Shown piece after piece: positions 1 through 8,240 of a DNA stretch of 64,000 nucleotides; the stretch's first letter is position 1; every line of letters begins with the position of its first letter. Where the stretch lies: contig NZ_JBHUOP010000008.1 of NCBI RefSeq assembly GCF_042683685.1, positions 1 to 64,000 on the forward strand, in the 5' to 3' direction. The stretch is from Timonella corticicola (lineage in GTDB: Bacteria; Actinomycetota; Actinomycetes; Actinomycetales; Cellulomonadaceae). Below the pieces are notes generated by a model. It was not told the origin of the DNA and did no database searches. It saw nothing but the letters and a program-made list of their open reading frames with translations. A program made the translations under genes and the position numbers.

Positions 1-2
1 AG

Positions 3-731
3 CTTCTGAATGGTGACGTCAATGGTGCTGGTGGCACCACGCTGACCTTCCAGGTTGGTGCTGATGGTGACACTGCCTCGGCAATCACCGTTGACCTCGC
101 TAAGGCAAACGTTTCGAGCATCGCTGCTTCACTTGGATTCGACTCGGTGACCGGTAACGTTGCTGCAACCGGAACGATTGTTCCTGGTGCAGGCGGAACT
201 CCTGGTACCCCAGCTTCGGAAGCCACCAGGGACGCTGACGTTGATGTAATCGCAGGGTGGATTAACACGCTGAACGGCAATACGGATCTTGCCACAGATG
301 GCTCAGAGACTTTGAGTTCACTCGCTGCTGCACTGCCTTCGACTCACTCGATTGCAATGGACGGCTCCGACTTCGTCGTCACACTGAACGCTGTGCCTGG
401 CACACCTGGCGCGAATGACACCATCGATGCATTTGATGTGAGCAATCACGTGAACGCTCAGGCATCTGTCAACACGATTGATGCATTGATCGCCGACGTG
501 TCGACTGCTCGTGCTGAGCTTGGTGCTTACCAGAACCGGTTTGAGCACACGATCAAGAACATCAACGTTGCAGTGGAGAACCTGTCTGCTTCTGAGAGCC
601 GTATCCGTGACACGGACATGGCGCAGGAGATGATGAACTTCACCAAGAACCAGATTCTGTCTCAGGCTGGTACGGCGATGTTGGCTCAGGCTAACCAGAT
701 TCCTCAGGGTGTTCTTTCACTCCTACGCTGA
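3..731 (+). CDS. fliC: Flagellin, C-terminal part (5' end outside window)
   Basis: This is the main filament subunit, exported through the flagellar type III apparatus and polymerised under the FliD cap. The reading frame is open from position 3, so the N-terminal D0/D1 helices lie upstream. What is visible is a Gly/Thr/Asp-rich variable region, then a typical C-terminal D1/D0 segment containing the motif ESRIRDTDMAQEMMNFTKNQ and the terminal helix ending in IPQGVLSLLR. A perfect hairpin terminator follows 30 bases after the stop. The fliD-fliS filament genes come next, in the usual order. Family assignment is secure; full length and start are unknown. Confidence 0.96.
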   Translation, partial: LLNGDVNGAGGTTLTFQVGADGDTASAITVDLAKANVSSIAASLGFDSVTGNVAATGTIVPGAGGTPGTPASEATRDADVDVIAGWINTLNGNTDLATDGSETLSSLAAALPSTHSIAMDGSDFVVTLNAVPGTPGANDTIDAFDVSNHVNAQASVNTIDALIADVSTARAELGAYQNRFEHTIKNINVAVENLSASESRIRDTDMAQEMMNFTKNQILSQAGTAMLAQANQIPQGVLSLLR

Positions 732-760
732 TCTGGGCTGGCATTTGGTCAAAGCCTTAT

Positions 761-802
761 AGGGAGGGTGTTCCGTTCAGACGGAACACCCTCCCTACGT
801 TT
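761..802 (+). terminator. Intrinsic terminator after flagellin
   Basis: A perfect 16-bp stem (761-776 with 781-796) closes a TCAG loop and is followed by ACGTTTTC. It should end the highly expressed flagellin transcript before the fliD promoter. Confidence 0.9.
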
Positions 803-867
803 TCCCGCACCTGACTACACGTTGGGTGTGTGGTGCCAGACATGACATTGGGTGCGGTGTTTCCTCC

Positions 868-894
868 TAATAAAACGGAAGACAACACCGATGA
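868..894 (+). promoter_or_regulatory. Putative sigma-28-type promoter of fliD
   Basis: TAAT at 868-871, a 15-base spacer and ACCGATGA at 887-894. The element aligns without gaps to four others in the window, before flgB, flbD, cheA and cheB. Its spacing equals the known flagellar sigma-28 consensus (TAAA-N15-GCCGATAA). The fliD start lies 43 bases downstream of the -10 element. Confidence 0.65.
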
Positions 895-936
895 GGTGTA
901 TAGTCACACGTTCTCCTAGACGCTTTGGAGTTAGAC

Positions 937-2304
937 ATGGGAATGTCCATCGGTGGAATTGCATCGGGTCTCAAAACCGCAGAGATTATTGAAGGACTCA
1001 TGCAACTAGAGGCAGTTCCGCAGACCTACCTCAAACAAAAGCAGAGTTCCACCAACAACTTTGTTACCGCCCTGCAAGCACTTAACGCCAAAGTCTCTTC
1101 GCTTGCAGACAACGCGAAGAACCTCACCACAGCAGACGCCTTCTCCAAATGGACTACTACCGTTTCCTCGAATCACGCGAGCGCTACTGCTTCCACATCG
1201 GCGAGCACAACAGACCTCACCTTCAAAGTGAACCATCTGGCCCAAGGACGTTCCGCTCTGACTAGCAAAGTTGCAGACGCTCAAACCCTCGTCACCGACG
1301 GCAAGTTTACGTTCACAACGGGTACGCAGGACACGGATTCTTTCAAAGAATGGTCCATCGACGTTGCTGAGGACGCTACGCTCTCGGATATTGCGGATGC
1401 CATCACAAAGGGTAACTCAGGACTTCGAGCTTCGGTCATCACAACTGGCGACGGTTCACGCTTGCAACTCACCAACACCAAAACCGGTGTTGCGGCAGGA
1501 CAATTTGAGATTACCTCGGGTGACGGCTCTGTGACCCTGCAAAATCTCAAAGACGCCCAAGACGCTGAAATCGAGCTGTGGCCAGGAATGGGGTTGGCTG
1601 ATTCCATAGTCACAAGTTCCTCGAACACCTTCACAGACCTCGCCGGTGGCGTATCGCTTACCGTAGCCAAGGTCCACGCAGCCGATGATGAACCCACTTC
1701 ACTGACGGTCAATCAAGACACTGCCGCAATCACTAAGCTTGCCTCGAACCTGGTGAGTCAGGTTGGCCAAGTACTGAGTGAGATCTCCTCACGGTCCTCC
1801 ATCACCACCACGGGTACTGGTAGCAACACAAAAACTACCGGTGGCCTTTTTACCGGTGACGCGCAAGCCCGGCTGCTAACCTCCCAGATTTCTAACGCAC
1901 TGTCCTATCCGGTAGATGGCAAATCGCCATCTGTAATCGGAATCGACATCCAAAAAGATGGAACCTTTGTATTCGATGAGGCCAAGTTCACCGAAGCGCT
2001 CACAGCTGATCCTGAAGGCACGCAAGCGTTTCTTACTGAACTCGGTTCACGAGTCGAGGCCGTAGCCAGCGCCGCTTCGGACAAGTACGAGGGTTCAATC
2101 ACCAAACGGATCGAAAGTCAGCAGACGCTCTCGTCCGAATACAGTAAGCAGATTGAGGACTGGGATCGCCGCCTCAAACTGCGTGAAGAGTCATTGAAAG
2201 CCACCTACACGGCCATGGAAGTTGCCCTGTCAAAGATGCAGGGCACAATGTCGCAACTGTCCGGCCAACTGAGCCAGTTGGCCAACCTCAACAGCAGCAG
2301 CTGA
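937..2304 (+). CDS. fliD: Flagellar filament cap protein FliD
   Basis: FliD (HAP2) forms the cap at the growing filament tip and folds exported flagellin. The protein starts with the FliD_N signature IGGIASGLKTAEIIEGLMQL. It has Ser/Thr-rich central domains and ends in a long coiled coil (about residues 395-450) with heptads such as MQGTMSQLSGQLSQLANL. ATG 937 is preferred over the in-frame TTG at 925, because GGAG at 927-930 lies six bases before it. At about 455 residues the length is normal. The gene lies directly upstream of fliS, and a putative sigma-28 promoter precedes it. Confidence 0.95.
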   Translation: MGMSIGGIASGLKTAEIIEGLMQLEAVPQTYLKQKQSSTNNFVTALQALNAKVSSLADNAKNLTTADAFSKWTTTVSSNHASATASTSASTTDLTFKVNHLAQGRSALTSKVADAQTLVTDGKFTFTTGTQDTDSFKEWSIDVAEDATLSDIADAITKGNSGLRASVITTGDGSRLQLTNTKTGVAAGQFEITSGDGSVTLQNLKDAQDAEIELWPGMGLADSIVTSSSNTFTDLAGGVSLTVAKVHAADDEPTSLTVNQDTAAITKLASNLVSQVGQVLSEISSRSSITTTGTGSNTKTTGGLFTGDAQARLLTSQISNALSYPVDGKSPSVIGIDIQKDGTFVFDEAKFTEALTADPEGTQAFLTELGSRVEAVASAASDKYEGSITKRIESQQTLSSEYSKQIEDWDRRLKLREESLKATYTAMEVALSKMQGTMSQLSGQLSQLANLNSSS

Positions 2305-2356
2305 CGTCTCCCAACACAGCAGTTAAGAAGCTTTGGCACCCCTGTAAGGATCACAC

Positions 2357-2797
2357 ATGTCCATTTCCTCAGAGCAGCGTGAGCAGTTTCTGCATGACGC
2401 GGTGATGAGCGCGAGCCCAGCGCGGCTCGTGACTATGCTTTACGACCGCATGGTGCTCGACCTCGACCGTGCGACCAAGTCCATCGAGACTGGCGAGCTC
2501 GGTGGTGCAAGCACCCACCTGACACATGCTCAGGATATCGTCCAAGAACTCATGGGTACGCTCGACGTCAATGCGTGGGAAGGAGCCAAGAGTTTGCAGG
2601 CGCTCTATCTCCACTTGTTCTCAGCGCTCATGGCGGCCAATGCCTCAAAGGACATTGACGACATCAAGGAGTGCCGCGAGATCATCGATCCGCTGCGTAT
2701 GGCCTGGCACGAGGCTGCGGCCTCGCTTGCCCAGGAATCTGCTCCTAAACCAGTAGGTAGTTCCAGCGGCGGCCTTGGCGATCTAGGTGTGGCATAG
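2357..2797 (+). CDS. fliS: Flagellin export chaperone FliS
   Basis: FliS binds the C-terminus of flagellin in the cytoplasm and keeps it unfolded until export. The 146-residue all-helical protein shows the family pattern: an N-terminal helix followed by SPARLVTMLYDRMVLDLDRA and a central helix containing AQDIVQELMGTLD. An AAGGA ribosome site at 2346-2350 supports ATG 2357. The C-terminus carries a short Gly/Ser tail. The stop overlaps the GTG of the next gene by one base, implying translational coupling with the fliT-like protein. Confidence 0.94.
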   Translation: MSISSEQREQFLHDAVMSASPARLVTMLYDRMVLDLDRATKSIETGELGGASTHLTHAQDIVQELMGTLDVNAWEGAKSLQALYLHLFSALMAANASKDIDDIKECREIIDPLRMAWHEAAASLAQESAPKPVGSSSGGLGDLGVA

Positions 2798-3162
2798 TGG
2801 CCATTTCCTCGGCTCGCACGTGGAGCGAATACCTCGACGAACTTGAGAACTCACTGGATCTCGTGGAACGTGCCCTTGATGACATGTTCACGTCTGCAGA
2901 GCAGGACGAGGATGGCACTGATGTGCCCTCAAGCATTGAGCAGTTAACCGCTGAGGACGCATTTGCCTCCGCGGATATTGCGAGACTGGGACAGCTTCCG
3001 CAGGAGTACGCGGAACGTACCAGTGCGCTTCTTGACCGTCAGAACTCCCTCGTTGCTCGTGTCCGTGAGGTTCAAGTGGAGATCCGTATTCACCTGGGAG
3101 TGGTCTCTGCCTCAAGTACTCGTATGGCAGACGCTCCTGTCTACCTTGACGCCAGCGGCTAA
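2797..3162 (+). CDS. Small helical protein behind fliS, FliT/FlgN-like position
   Basis: I recognise no clear sequence signature. The 121-residue protein is acidic and predicted mostly helical, with a Trp near the N-terminus (TWSEYLDELENSLDLVERAL) and no signal peptide or membrane segment. Its GTG start overlaps the fliS stop by one base. Position and size match FliT, the FliD and export-gate chaperone that usually follows fliS, and I infer that role from context only. A FlgN-type chaperone is the other option. It is the last gene of the fliD-fliS unit; a repeat-rich gap follows. Confidence 0.7.
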   Translation: MAISSARTWSEYLDELENSLDLVERALDDMFTSAEQDEDGTDVPSSIEQLTAEDAFASADIARLGQLPQEYAERTSALLDRQNSLVARVREVQVEIRIHLGVVSASSTRMADAPVYLDASG

Positions 3163-3681
3163 CGGAGACTAAGCGCCACCTCTCGTACCGCATCTCAAAA
3201 CTCGTTGGGGTCAAAATCGTCCGGTTGGCTGAATAAAGTGTGCGCACTCGGATGTATTTCGCCCCTCCGGATTGGTGGGAGTGAAGCGGGACGTGTCTGC
3301 CGTCACCGTGGATGATGCTGTGTCGGTCCATCGGGCGGCGTGCCCAAACACCCGGGGAGGTATCCCCGCCACCGCGCCCCTGAAACTTGATGGGCTGAAA
3401 ACATTCCGGGTGGCTGAATGCATACCCGGAACATTTTTGCCCCATTGACTCGGAGGGCATAAAAGGGTCCGGGTGGGTAAAGAAAGTGTGGGTACTCGGA
3501 ACATTTTTGGCCCATCGGGCGGTATGCGAGTGGGCTGGAACGCCCCTGCGCCGAAAAATGACCGAATCGTCGCCAATCTGAACGCGGTTGATATACATGT
3601 TTTTCGGGTGAAATAGCCGTCTTGATCAGCGCCTTTGTTTAGCCGCAAAAATAATAATGGGGAGTGGTCCCCTAAAAAGCC
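3163..3681. other. Repeat-rich intergenic region between fliT-like gene and flgB promoter
   Basis: About 520 bases without a convincing gene. It holds three diverged copies of the dispersed palindromic repeat (3203-3523) and one copy of the GATTGGCGACGA-type motif on the minus strand near 3561-3580. Open frames here are built from the repeats themselves. The flgB promoter and leader occupy 3682-3785. Confidence 0.7.
3203..3523. repeat. Three copies of the dispersed CCGATGGGCTG palindromic element
   Basis: Copies lie at about 3203-3269, 3387-3448 and 3450-3519. Each has a GGGCTG-like left arm, a TCCGG block, a central A/T-rich stretch such as ATAAAGTG, a CGGA block and a GCCCC or CCCAT right arm. 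Each can therefore fold into a long imperfect hairpin. The middle copy is the most regular. They follow the last gene of the fliD-fliS operon. Confidence 0.65.
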
Positions 3682-3708
3682 TCATAAGGTCGTGAACAGC
3701 ACCGATGG
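3682..3708 (+). promoter_or_regulatory. Putative sigma-28-type promoter of the flgB operon
   Basis: TCAT at 3682-3685, 15 bases, then ACCGATGG at 3701-3708. The 31-base alignment with the fliD promoter is gapless. The box TAGGCCAAGGAT follows at 3741-3752, and the same box stands at a similar distance behind the flbD promoter. Confidence 0.65.
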
Positions 3709-3785
3709 GCATGATGCAGCAAAGGAATGCTCACACAATGTAGGCCAAGGATCGGCCGCCTCCACCGAACCACTCAGGGGCACCA

Positions 3786-4127
3786 GTGTTCGATTCAGTG
3801 ACCTACGTTGCGCTCAATAGCGCCGCAGACAGCCTTGCGTTACGCCAGCGCGTCATCGCGAACAACATAGCGAACATCAACACGCCGAACTTCCAGGCAA
3901 CGCGTGTCCAATTTGAGGACGAACTTGCTCGGCAGGTCGCTCGAGGCAACGGAGCCGTACAGGCTACCCAGAAGTTGTCACTCGAACCGACCCGGCTCGA
4001 CGGAAACAACGTCAACCTCGACACTGAAACCCTGTTGAACATCGACACCGTGCTGCGCTACCAGGTGGCCACCCGTGCGATCGATGGCACGTTCTCCAAC
4101 CTGCGCACCGCGATGAGGACTAGCTGA
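3786..4127 (+). CDS. flgB: Flagellar basal-body rod protein FlgB
   Basis: FlgB is the most proximal rod subunit, joining FliE to FlgC. The 113-residue protein has the rod/hook N-terminal signature VIANNIANINTPNFQATRV at residues 20-38. It ends in the helix RYQVATRAIDGTFSNLRTAM typical of FlgB. The start is GTG 3786 with AGGGG at 3776-3780. It opens a long operon of rod, MS-ring, switch, export and hook genes, and its stop overlaps the flgC ATG. Length is slightly below the usual 130 residues. Confidence 0.94.
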   Translation: MFDSVTYVALNSAADSLALRQRVIANNIANINTPNFQATRVQFEDELARQVARGNGAVQATQKLSLEPTRLDGNNVNLDTETLLNIDTVLRYQVATRAIDGTFSNLRTAMRTS

Positions 4128-4528
4128 TGACTTTCGACGCCCTAGGAATCGCCTCGACCGGAATGACCGTCAACCGCAAATGGATTGATGCAGTCTCTGA
4201 CAACCTGTCGAACCTGAACACTGTCCGCCCGATGGATGAGGAAGCCTTCCGCGCCAAGTACATCATCGCAACCGCCGCGGGATACCCCACCCAGACCGAG
4301 GGGACCCGCGTTGCCGGCGTCGAACTCGGAACGGCTGAAGGCCGCGTTGTCTACGAACCAGACCACCCCATGGCCAACGAGGACGGCTACGTCCGCTACC
4401 CCGAAATTGACATGTCTTCGCAGATGACGCAACTCATCATGGCGCAGCGTGCCTATCAGGCAAACGCCGCAGTGGTGGAGCGTGCCCGCTCCACCTACGA
4501 GCAGGCACTAACGATTGGACGCAGCTGA
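4127..4528 (+). CDS. flgC: Flagellar basal-body rod protein FlgC
   Basis: FlgC is a proximal rod subunit. The 133-residue protein has the N-terminal rod motif (GIASTGMTVNRKWIDAVSDN, NLSNLNT) and a characteristic C-terminal block with DMSSQMTQLIMAQRAYQANA. Start and stop both overlap their neighbours in ATGA fashion, so translation is coupled to flgB and fliE. The NTVRP sequence replaces the more common NTxTP, a minor variation. Confidence 0.94.
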   Translation: MTFDALGIASTGMTVNRKWIDAVSDNLSNLNTVRPMDEEAFRAKYIIATAAGYPTQTEGTRVAGVELGTAEGRVVYEPDHPMANEDGYVRYPEIDMSSQMTQLIMAQRAYQANAAVVERARSTYEQALTIGRS

Positions 4529-4884
4529 TGAGCATCTCAGGTATCGAAGCAATTGGTTCGTCCATGACTGACCTGCTCGGCGGCATCAACCCGACTCTGG
4601 CCAGCCAGGCAAACGCGACGGGCTACCTGCCGGTCCAGGCAACCGCAGCCGCGGCAGCAACGGAGAGCACGTTCGCGGCGACCCTCACCGGCGCAGTGAA
4701 CAACATCCAGCAGAAGCAGGAAGTATCCGCTGATCTCGCGATCAAGGCTGTGACCGGCGACCTCGATGACATTCACGACTACACGATTGCGGCGACTGAA
4801 TCCGCGGTGACCCTTGAACTCACCACAGCGATCCGGAACAAGGCAGTTGACGCGTTCAACGAGATCATGAGGATGCAGGTCTGA
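4528..4884 (+). CDS. fliE: Flagellar hook-basal body protein FliE
   Basis: FliE links the MS ring to the proximal rod and helps open the export gate. The 118-residue protein has an Ala-rich N-terminal half and the family's C-terminal helix, ending LTTAIRNKAVDAFNEIMRMQ. It overlaps flgC upstream and fliF downstream by one base each. Length and position are normal. Confidence 0.93.
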   Translation: MSISGIEAIGSSMTDLLGGINPTLASQANATGYLPVQATAAAAATESTFAATLTGAVNNIQQKQEVSADLAIKAVTGDLDDIHDYTIAATESAVTLELTTAIRNKAVDAFNEIMRMQV

Positions 4885-6497
4885 TGCCACAGCAAATCAC
4901 CACCGCGTTCAGCAAACTGATCGCGGCAATCCGAGAGTTCACGGTTGCTCAGCGCACCCTCGCGCTGATCGGTCTGGGCATCATCGCAGTGGCGATCATT
5001 GCACTCGTGAGTTGGATCTCCCAGCCTCAGATGCGTCCGCTCTACACCGACCTCGCTCCCTCAGACGCGGCAGCGATCACGGAGCAACTCGACTCCCAGG
5101 GCGTCAAGTACGACCTGGCCAACGGTGGCGGCACCATCATGGTTCCGGCTGACCAGGTATACAAACTGCGTTTGAACGTGGCTTCCTCGGGTATCTCGCC
5201 ATCGTCTGAGGGCGGTTACCAACTCTTTGACAACATGGGTATGAGCACCTCGGAGTTCCAGCAGGACGTCACGTACAAGCGTGCGCTCGAGGGCGAACTC
5301 GCCAAGACCATCAACGCGATGGATGGCGTGGAAACCGCCTCGGTTCAACTTGCCCTGCCTGCTGACACGGTGTTCGTGTCCGAGCGTGCCGATGCCTCGG
5401 CCTCCGTTTTCGTGAAGACCCGCACAGGCACCACCCTGAGCGATGACCAGGTTCAGGCGATCACCCACCTTGTGTCCGCCTCCATCGAAAGCATGCCACT
5501 GAACAACGTCGCAGTGATCGACGCCGCAGGAAACGTACTGTCCAACGTTGACGGTGCGGGCTCCGTCGCGGCAGGAAACAAGCAGACGGTCCTGTATGAA
5601 TCCAGAATTCAGCAGAACGTACAAGCAATGCTTGACCGCATCGTGGGCGTCGGAAACTCGGTTGTCTCCGTGACAGCGCAACTCGACTACTCAAGCACCG
5701 AACGCACATCGGAGACGTTCAACTCCAACGAGAACGCCAAACCGCTGACTGAGCGGACCACCAACGAAGAATACGAAGGTACTGGCAACAACGCAACCGG
5801 TGTGCTTGGCCCCGACAACATTGCCGTTCCCGAAGGGGAAGAAAGCGGAACCGGGAACTACACCAACACCACCGAAGAGCGTGCAAACGCTGTGGATAAG
5901 GTGACCGAGCACGTACAGACCGGTCCAGGCACGCTGCGCCGTCAGTCCATCTCCGTCGCGGTCGACCAGCAGGCAGCAGGAGCCATGAACATGGCGGACC
6001 TACAGGCTGCAATCGCGACTGCCGCAGGTATCGACGAGGAACGTGGCGACACGGTCAATGTCAGCCGCATCATGTTTGACAAATCCTCCGCAGAAGCAGC
6101 CCAGGTGGCGCTGGCGCAGGCTCAGGAACTCGAGGCCGCCGCCGCGCAGCGCGAACTGATTCGCAACGCGATCATCGCGGGTGCCGCACTTCTCGCGGTT
6201 ATCGTTCTGGCAATTATCGCTGGACGTCGCCGTCGTGTCGAGGAACCGGCAGCAGACGAGGTCACCCCACTCGACCTCGGCGAACTCAGCCTCATGTCGC
6301 AGCAGGACAACGAACTTGCAGCAGCAGAGGCACTCGCTCAAATCGACTTCCCCGCGATCCCAGAACTGCCAACGGCTCCAGACCCTGGTGCTGTCGCCGC
6401 GGAGAAGAAGCGTCAGGACGTCGTCTCTCTCGCGGATGAGGATCCAGAGCAGGTCGCGGACTACTTGCGCGAACTCATGGACGTAGGGGGTAGGTAA
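4884..6497 (+). CDS. fliF: Flagellar MS-ring protein FliF
   Basis: FliF builds the membrane MS ring on which the motor and export gate assemble. The 537-residue protein has a first membrane helix at about residues 24-44 (LIGLGIIAVAIIALVSWI). The ring-building domains follow, including SGISPSSEGGYQLFD and a FQQDVTYKRALEGELAKTI block. A second membrane helix lies at about 430-450 (IIAGAALLAVIVLAIIAG), just before the cytoplasmic tail. The C-terminus DEDPEQVADYLRELMD is the FliG-binding segment. It overlaps the fliG ATG by one base. Confidence 0.96.
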   Translation: MPQQITTAFSKLIAAIREFTVAQRTLALIGLGIIAVAIIALVSWISQPQMRPLYTDLAPSDAAAITEQLDSQGVKYDLANGGGTIMVPADQVYKLRLNVASSGISPSSEGGYQLFDNMGMSTSEFQQDVTYKRALEGELAKTINAMDGVETASVQLALPADTVFVSERADASASVFVKTRTGTTLSDDQVQAITHLVSASIESMPLNNVAVIDAAGNVLSNVDGAGSVAAGNKQTVLYESRIQQNVQAMLDRIVGVGNSVVSVTAQLDYSSTERTSETFNSNENAKPLTERTTNEEYEGTGNNATGVLGPDNIAVPEGEESGTGNYTNTTEERANAVDKVTEHVQTGPGTLRRQSISVAVDQQAAGAMNMADLQAAIATAAGIDEERGDTVNVSRIMFDKSSAEAAQVALAQAQELEAAAAQRELIRNAIIAGAALLAVIVLAIIAGRRRRVEEPAADEVTPLDLGELSLMSQQDNELAAAEALAQIDFPAIPELPTAPDPGAVAAEKKRQDVVSLADEDPEQVADYLRELMDVGGR

Positions 6498-7513
6498 TGG
6501 CCACGGCAATCACCCTCAATGGGACTCAGAAGGCCGCGCTCGTATTGATGCAGCTCGGCCGGGAACGCGCCGCGAACATCCTGTCTCGTTTTGAAGAGAA
6601 CGAGATTGAGGAACTGACCGCCGAGATCATTCGCATGGAGCGCGTGGACCGGGACACTGCGGACCAGGTGATCCAGGAATTTCACCAGCTCACGCTTGGT
6701 GGAGTCAGCCACGTGCCAAACGGCGGCGTTGGTTTCGCCCAGCAACTGCTCGAGGCGTCCGTTGGCGGCGACCGCGCAGAGGAGATGCTCGATCGGCTGC
6801 AGTCCTCGATGGCAGGCCAGCCGTTTGAGTTCCTGCAGCAGGCAGACGCCCGCCAGGTGCTCGCGCTGCTGAGCGGCGAACACCCACAGACCATGGCTCT
6901 TGTGCTCGTGTACCTTCGCCCTGAACACGCATCAGCGATCATGGGCGGCCTCGACCCTGACATGCAGGGGGAGGTGGCACACCGCATTGCCCTGATGGAA
7001 CGCGCCGCACCGGATGTCGTCTCGATCGTCGCCGACTCGCTGAACCGCAAGGCCACCACGGTCCTCACCCCACGTGAGACCTCGGCTATTGGTGGTGTGG
7101 ACCCGCTGGTCGAGATCATCAACCGCGCGGACCCAGGCCTGGAGAAGATGATTCTCGAGGGTCTGACCACGCGCGACGAGGACCTGGCAGACGAGGTTCG
7201 TTCCCGCATGTTCGTGTTCGCGGACATCACCCTGCTCGAGGACCGCGCACTGCAACTCGTGCTGCGTGGCGTGGAAACGGCAACGCTGTCTCTTGCGCTC
7301 AAGGGTGCAGGCGAGGCCGAGCGTAGCGCCGTGCTGCGCAACATGTCCGAACGTGCTCGCGAGAACCTGCTCGAGGAGATCAACCTCCTCGGTGCGGTTC
7401 GTATGTCGCAGGTGGAAGAGGCCCGCGCAGGCATCGTTCAGGTCATCCGCCGCCTTGAGGAATCAGGCCAGATCACAATCCGTAGGGATGCGGAAGATGA
7501 GTACGTCTCCTGA
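6497..7513 (+). CDS. fliG: Flagellar motor switch protein FliG
   Basis: FliG is the rotor protein that interacts with MotA and sets rotation direction. The 338-residue protein has the N-terminal FliF-binding domain (AALVLMQLGRERAANILSRF), the middle domain with EHPQTMALVLVYL, and the C-terminal motor domain with charged motifs FADITLLEDR and VLRNMSERA. These are the expected residues for torque generation. The fliH ATG at 7497 lies inside its last codons, giving a 17-base overlap. Confidence 0.96.
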   Translation: MATAITLNGTQKAALVLMQLGRERAANILSRFEENEIEELTAEIIRMERVDRDTADQVIQEFHQLTLGGVSHVPNGGVGFAQQLLEASVGGDRAEEMLDRLQSSMAGQPFEFLQQADARQVLALLSGEHPQTMALVLVYLRPEHASAIMGGLDPDMQGEVAHRIALMERAAPDVVSIVADSLNRKATTVLTPRETSAIGGVDPLVEIINRADPGLEKMILEGLTTRDEDLADEVRSRMFVFADITLLEDRALQLVLRGVETATLSLALKGAGEAERSAVLRNMSERARENLLEEINLLGAVRMSQVEEARAGIVQVIRRLEESGQITIRRDAEDEYVS

Positions 7514-8240
7514 CCCCGGCTACCGGGAGATCCCGGGCGGCTTTGCAGCCGCACCTTTGAAAGTCATCTCCGACGAACGGGTTGAGTCCGCACGTCAAGA
7601 GGCGCGCGCTCTGGGGTACTCGGCTGGCTATGCGGCGGGTGCTCGTGCCGCGGCTGCCGAGGTTGAGGAACTCAAGGCCCGCTTGCAGCAGGAATCACAG
7701 GATCAGGCGCACCGGAACGCTCAGGCGATCAACCGGCACAGCCAAGCTCTTGCCGCTGCGGTTGTCGCTGCTGACGAGCGTGTTCTTCCGCTTCTCGACG
7801 ATTCCCGCGGATTGCTCTACTCCCTTGCGTTGGACCTCGCCTCCAGTGTGGTTGGGGTTGACCTTGGATTGCCGTCGGCTGAGGTGTCCGGTCTATCCGT
7901 GGGCGCTCATGCCGCGCTGGTGCGCGCCATGAACGTGCCGAACGACGTGGTGATTACCGCTATCCGCATGTCCCCAGAAGACTCGGAACTCGTACGTGCC
8001 CACTGGGACGCCGTGGTGAATGCGTTCGGCGGACGGTGCGACTGCGTGGAGATCATCTCGGATGCGTCTCTCGCTCGGGGCGATGCGATCTCTGAGTTTG
8101 AGGACGGTTTCCTCGACGCTCGGCTGCGTACCGCATTCGATCGTGCGCGGGAGGCGCTCTCTGAGGAACTACACGCGATGGAGTTGGAACGTGAGGCCAC
8201 TCCGGTGAGCCAGCGCCGTTCGGACGTGGGTGCGCCATGA
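7497..8240 (+). CDS. fliH: Flagellar export ATPase regulator FliH
   Basis: FliH is the peripheral stalk of the flagellar export ATPase and binds FliI. The chosen start, ATG 7497 (MSTSPDPGYREIPGG), overlaps fliG by 17 bases and gives 247 residues; the frame is open upstream, but only inside fliG. An Ala/Glu-rich coiled coil covers residues 25-85, with GYSAGYAAGARAAAA showing the GxxxG-like repeat typical of FliH. The C-terminal half resembles the FliH/V-ATPase E domain. Its stop overlaps fliI by four bases. Confidence 0.88.
   Translation: MSTSPDPGYREIPGGFAAAPLKVISDERVESARQEARALGYSAGYAAGARAAAAEVEELKARLQQESQDQAHRNAQAINRHSQALAAAVVAADERVLPLLDDSRGLLYSLALDLASSVVGVDLGLPSAEVSGLSVGAHAALVRAMNVPNDVVITAIRMSPEDSELVRAHWDAVVNAFGGRCDCVEIISDASLARGDAISEFEDGFLDARLRTAFDRAREALSEELHAMELEREATPVSQRRSDVGAP

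Noticed and set aside
2888..3598. 236-codon minus-strand frame before flgB
   Set aside because: It is composed of the palindromic repeats and the antisense of the fliT-like gene.
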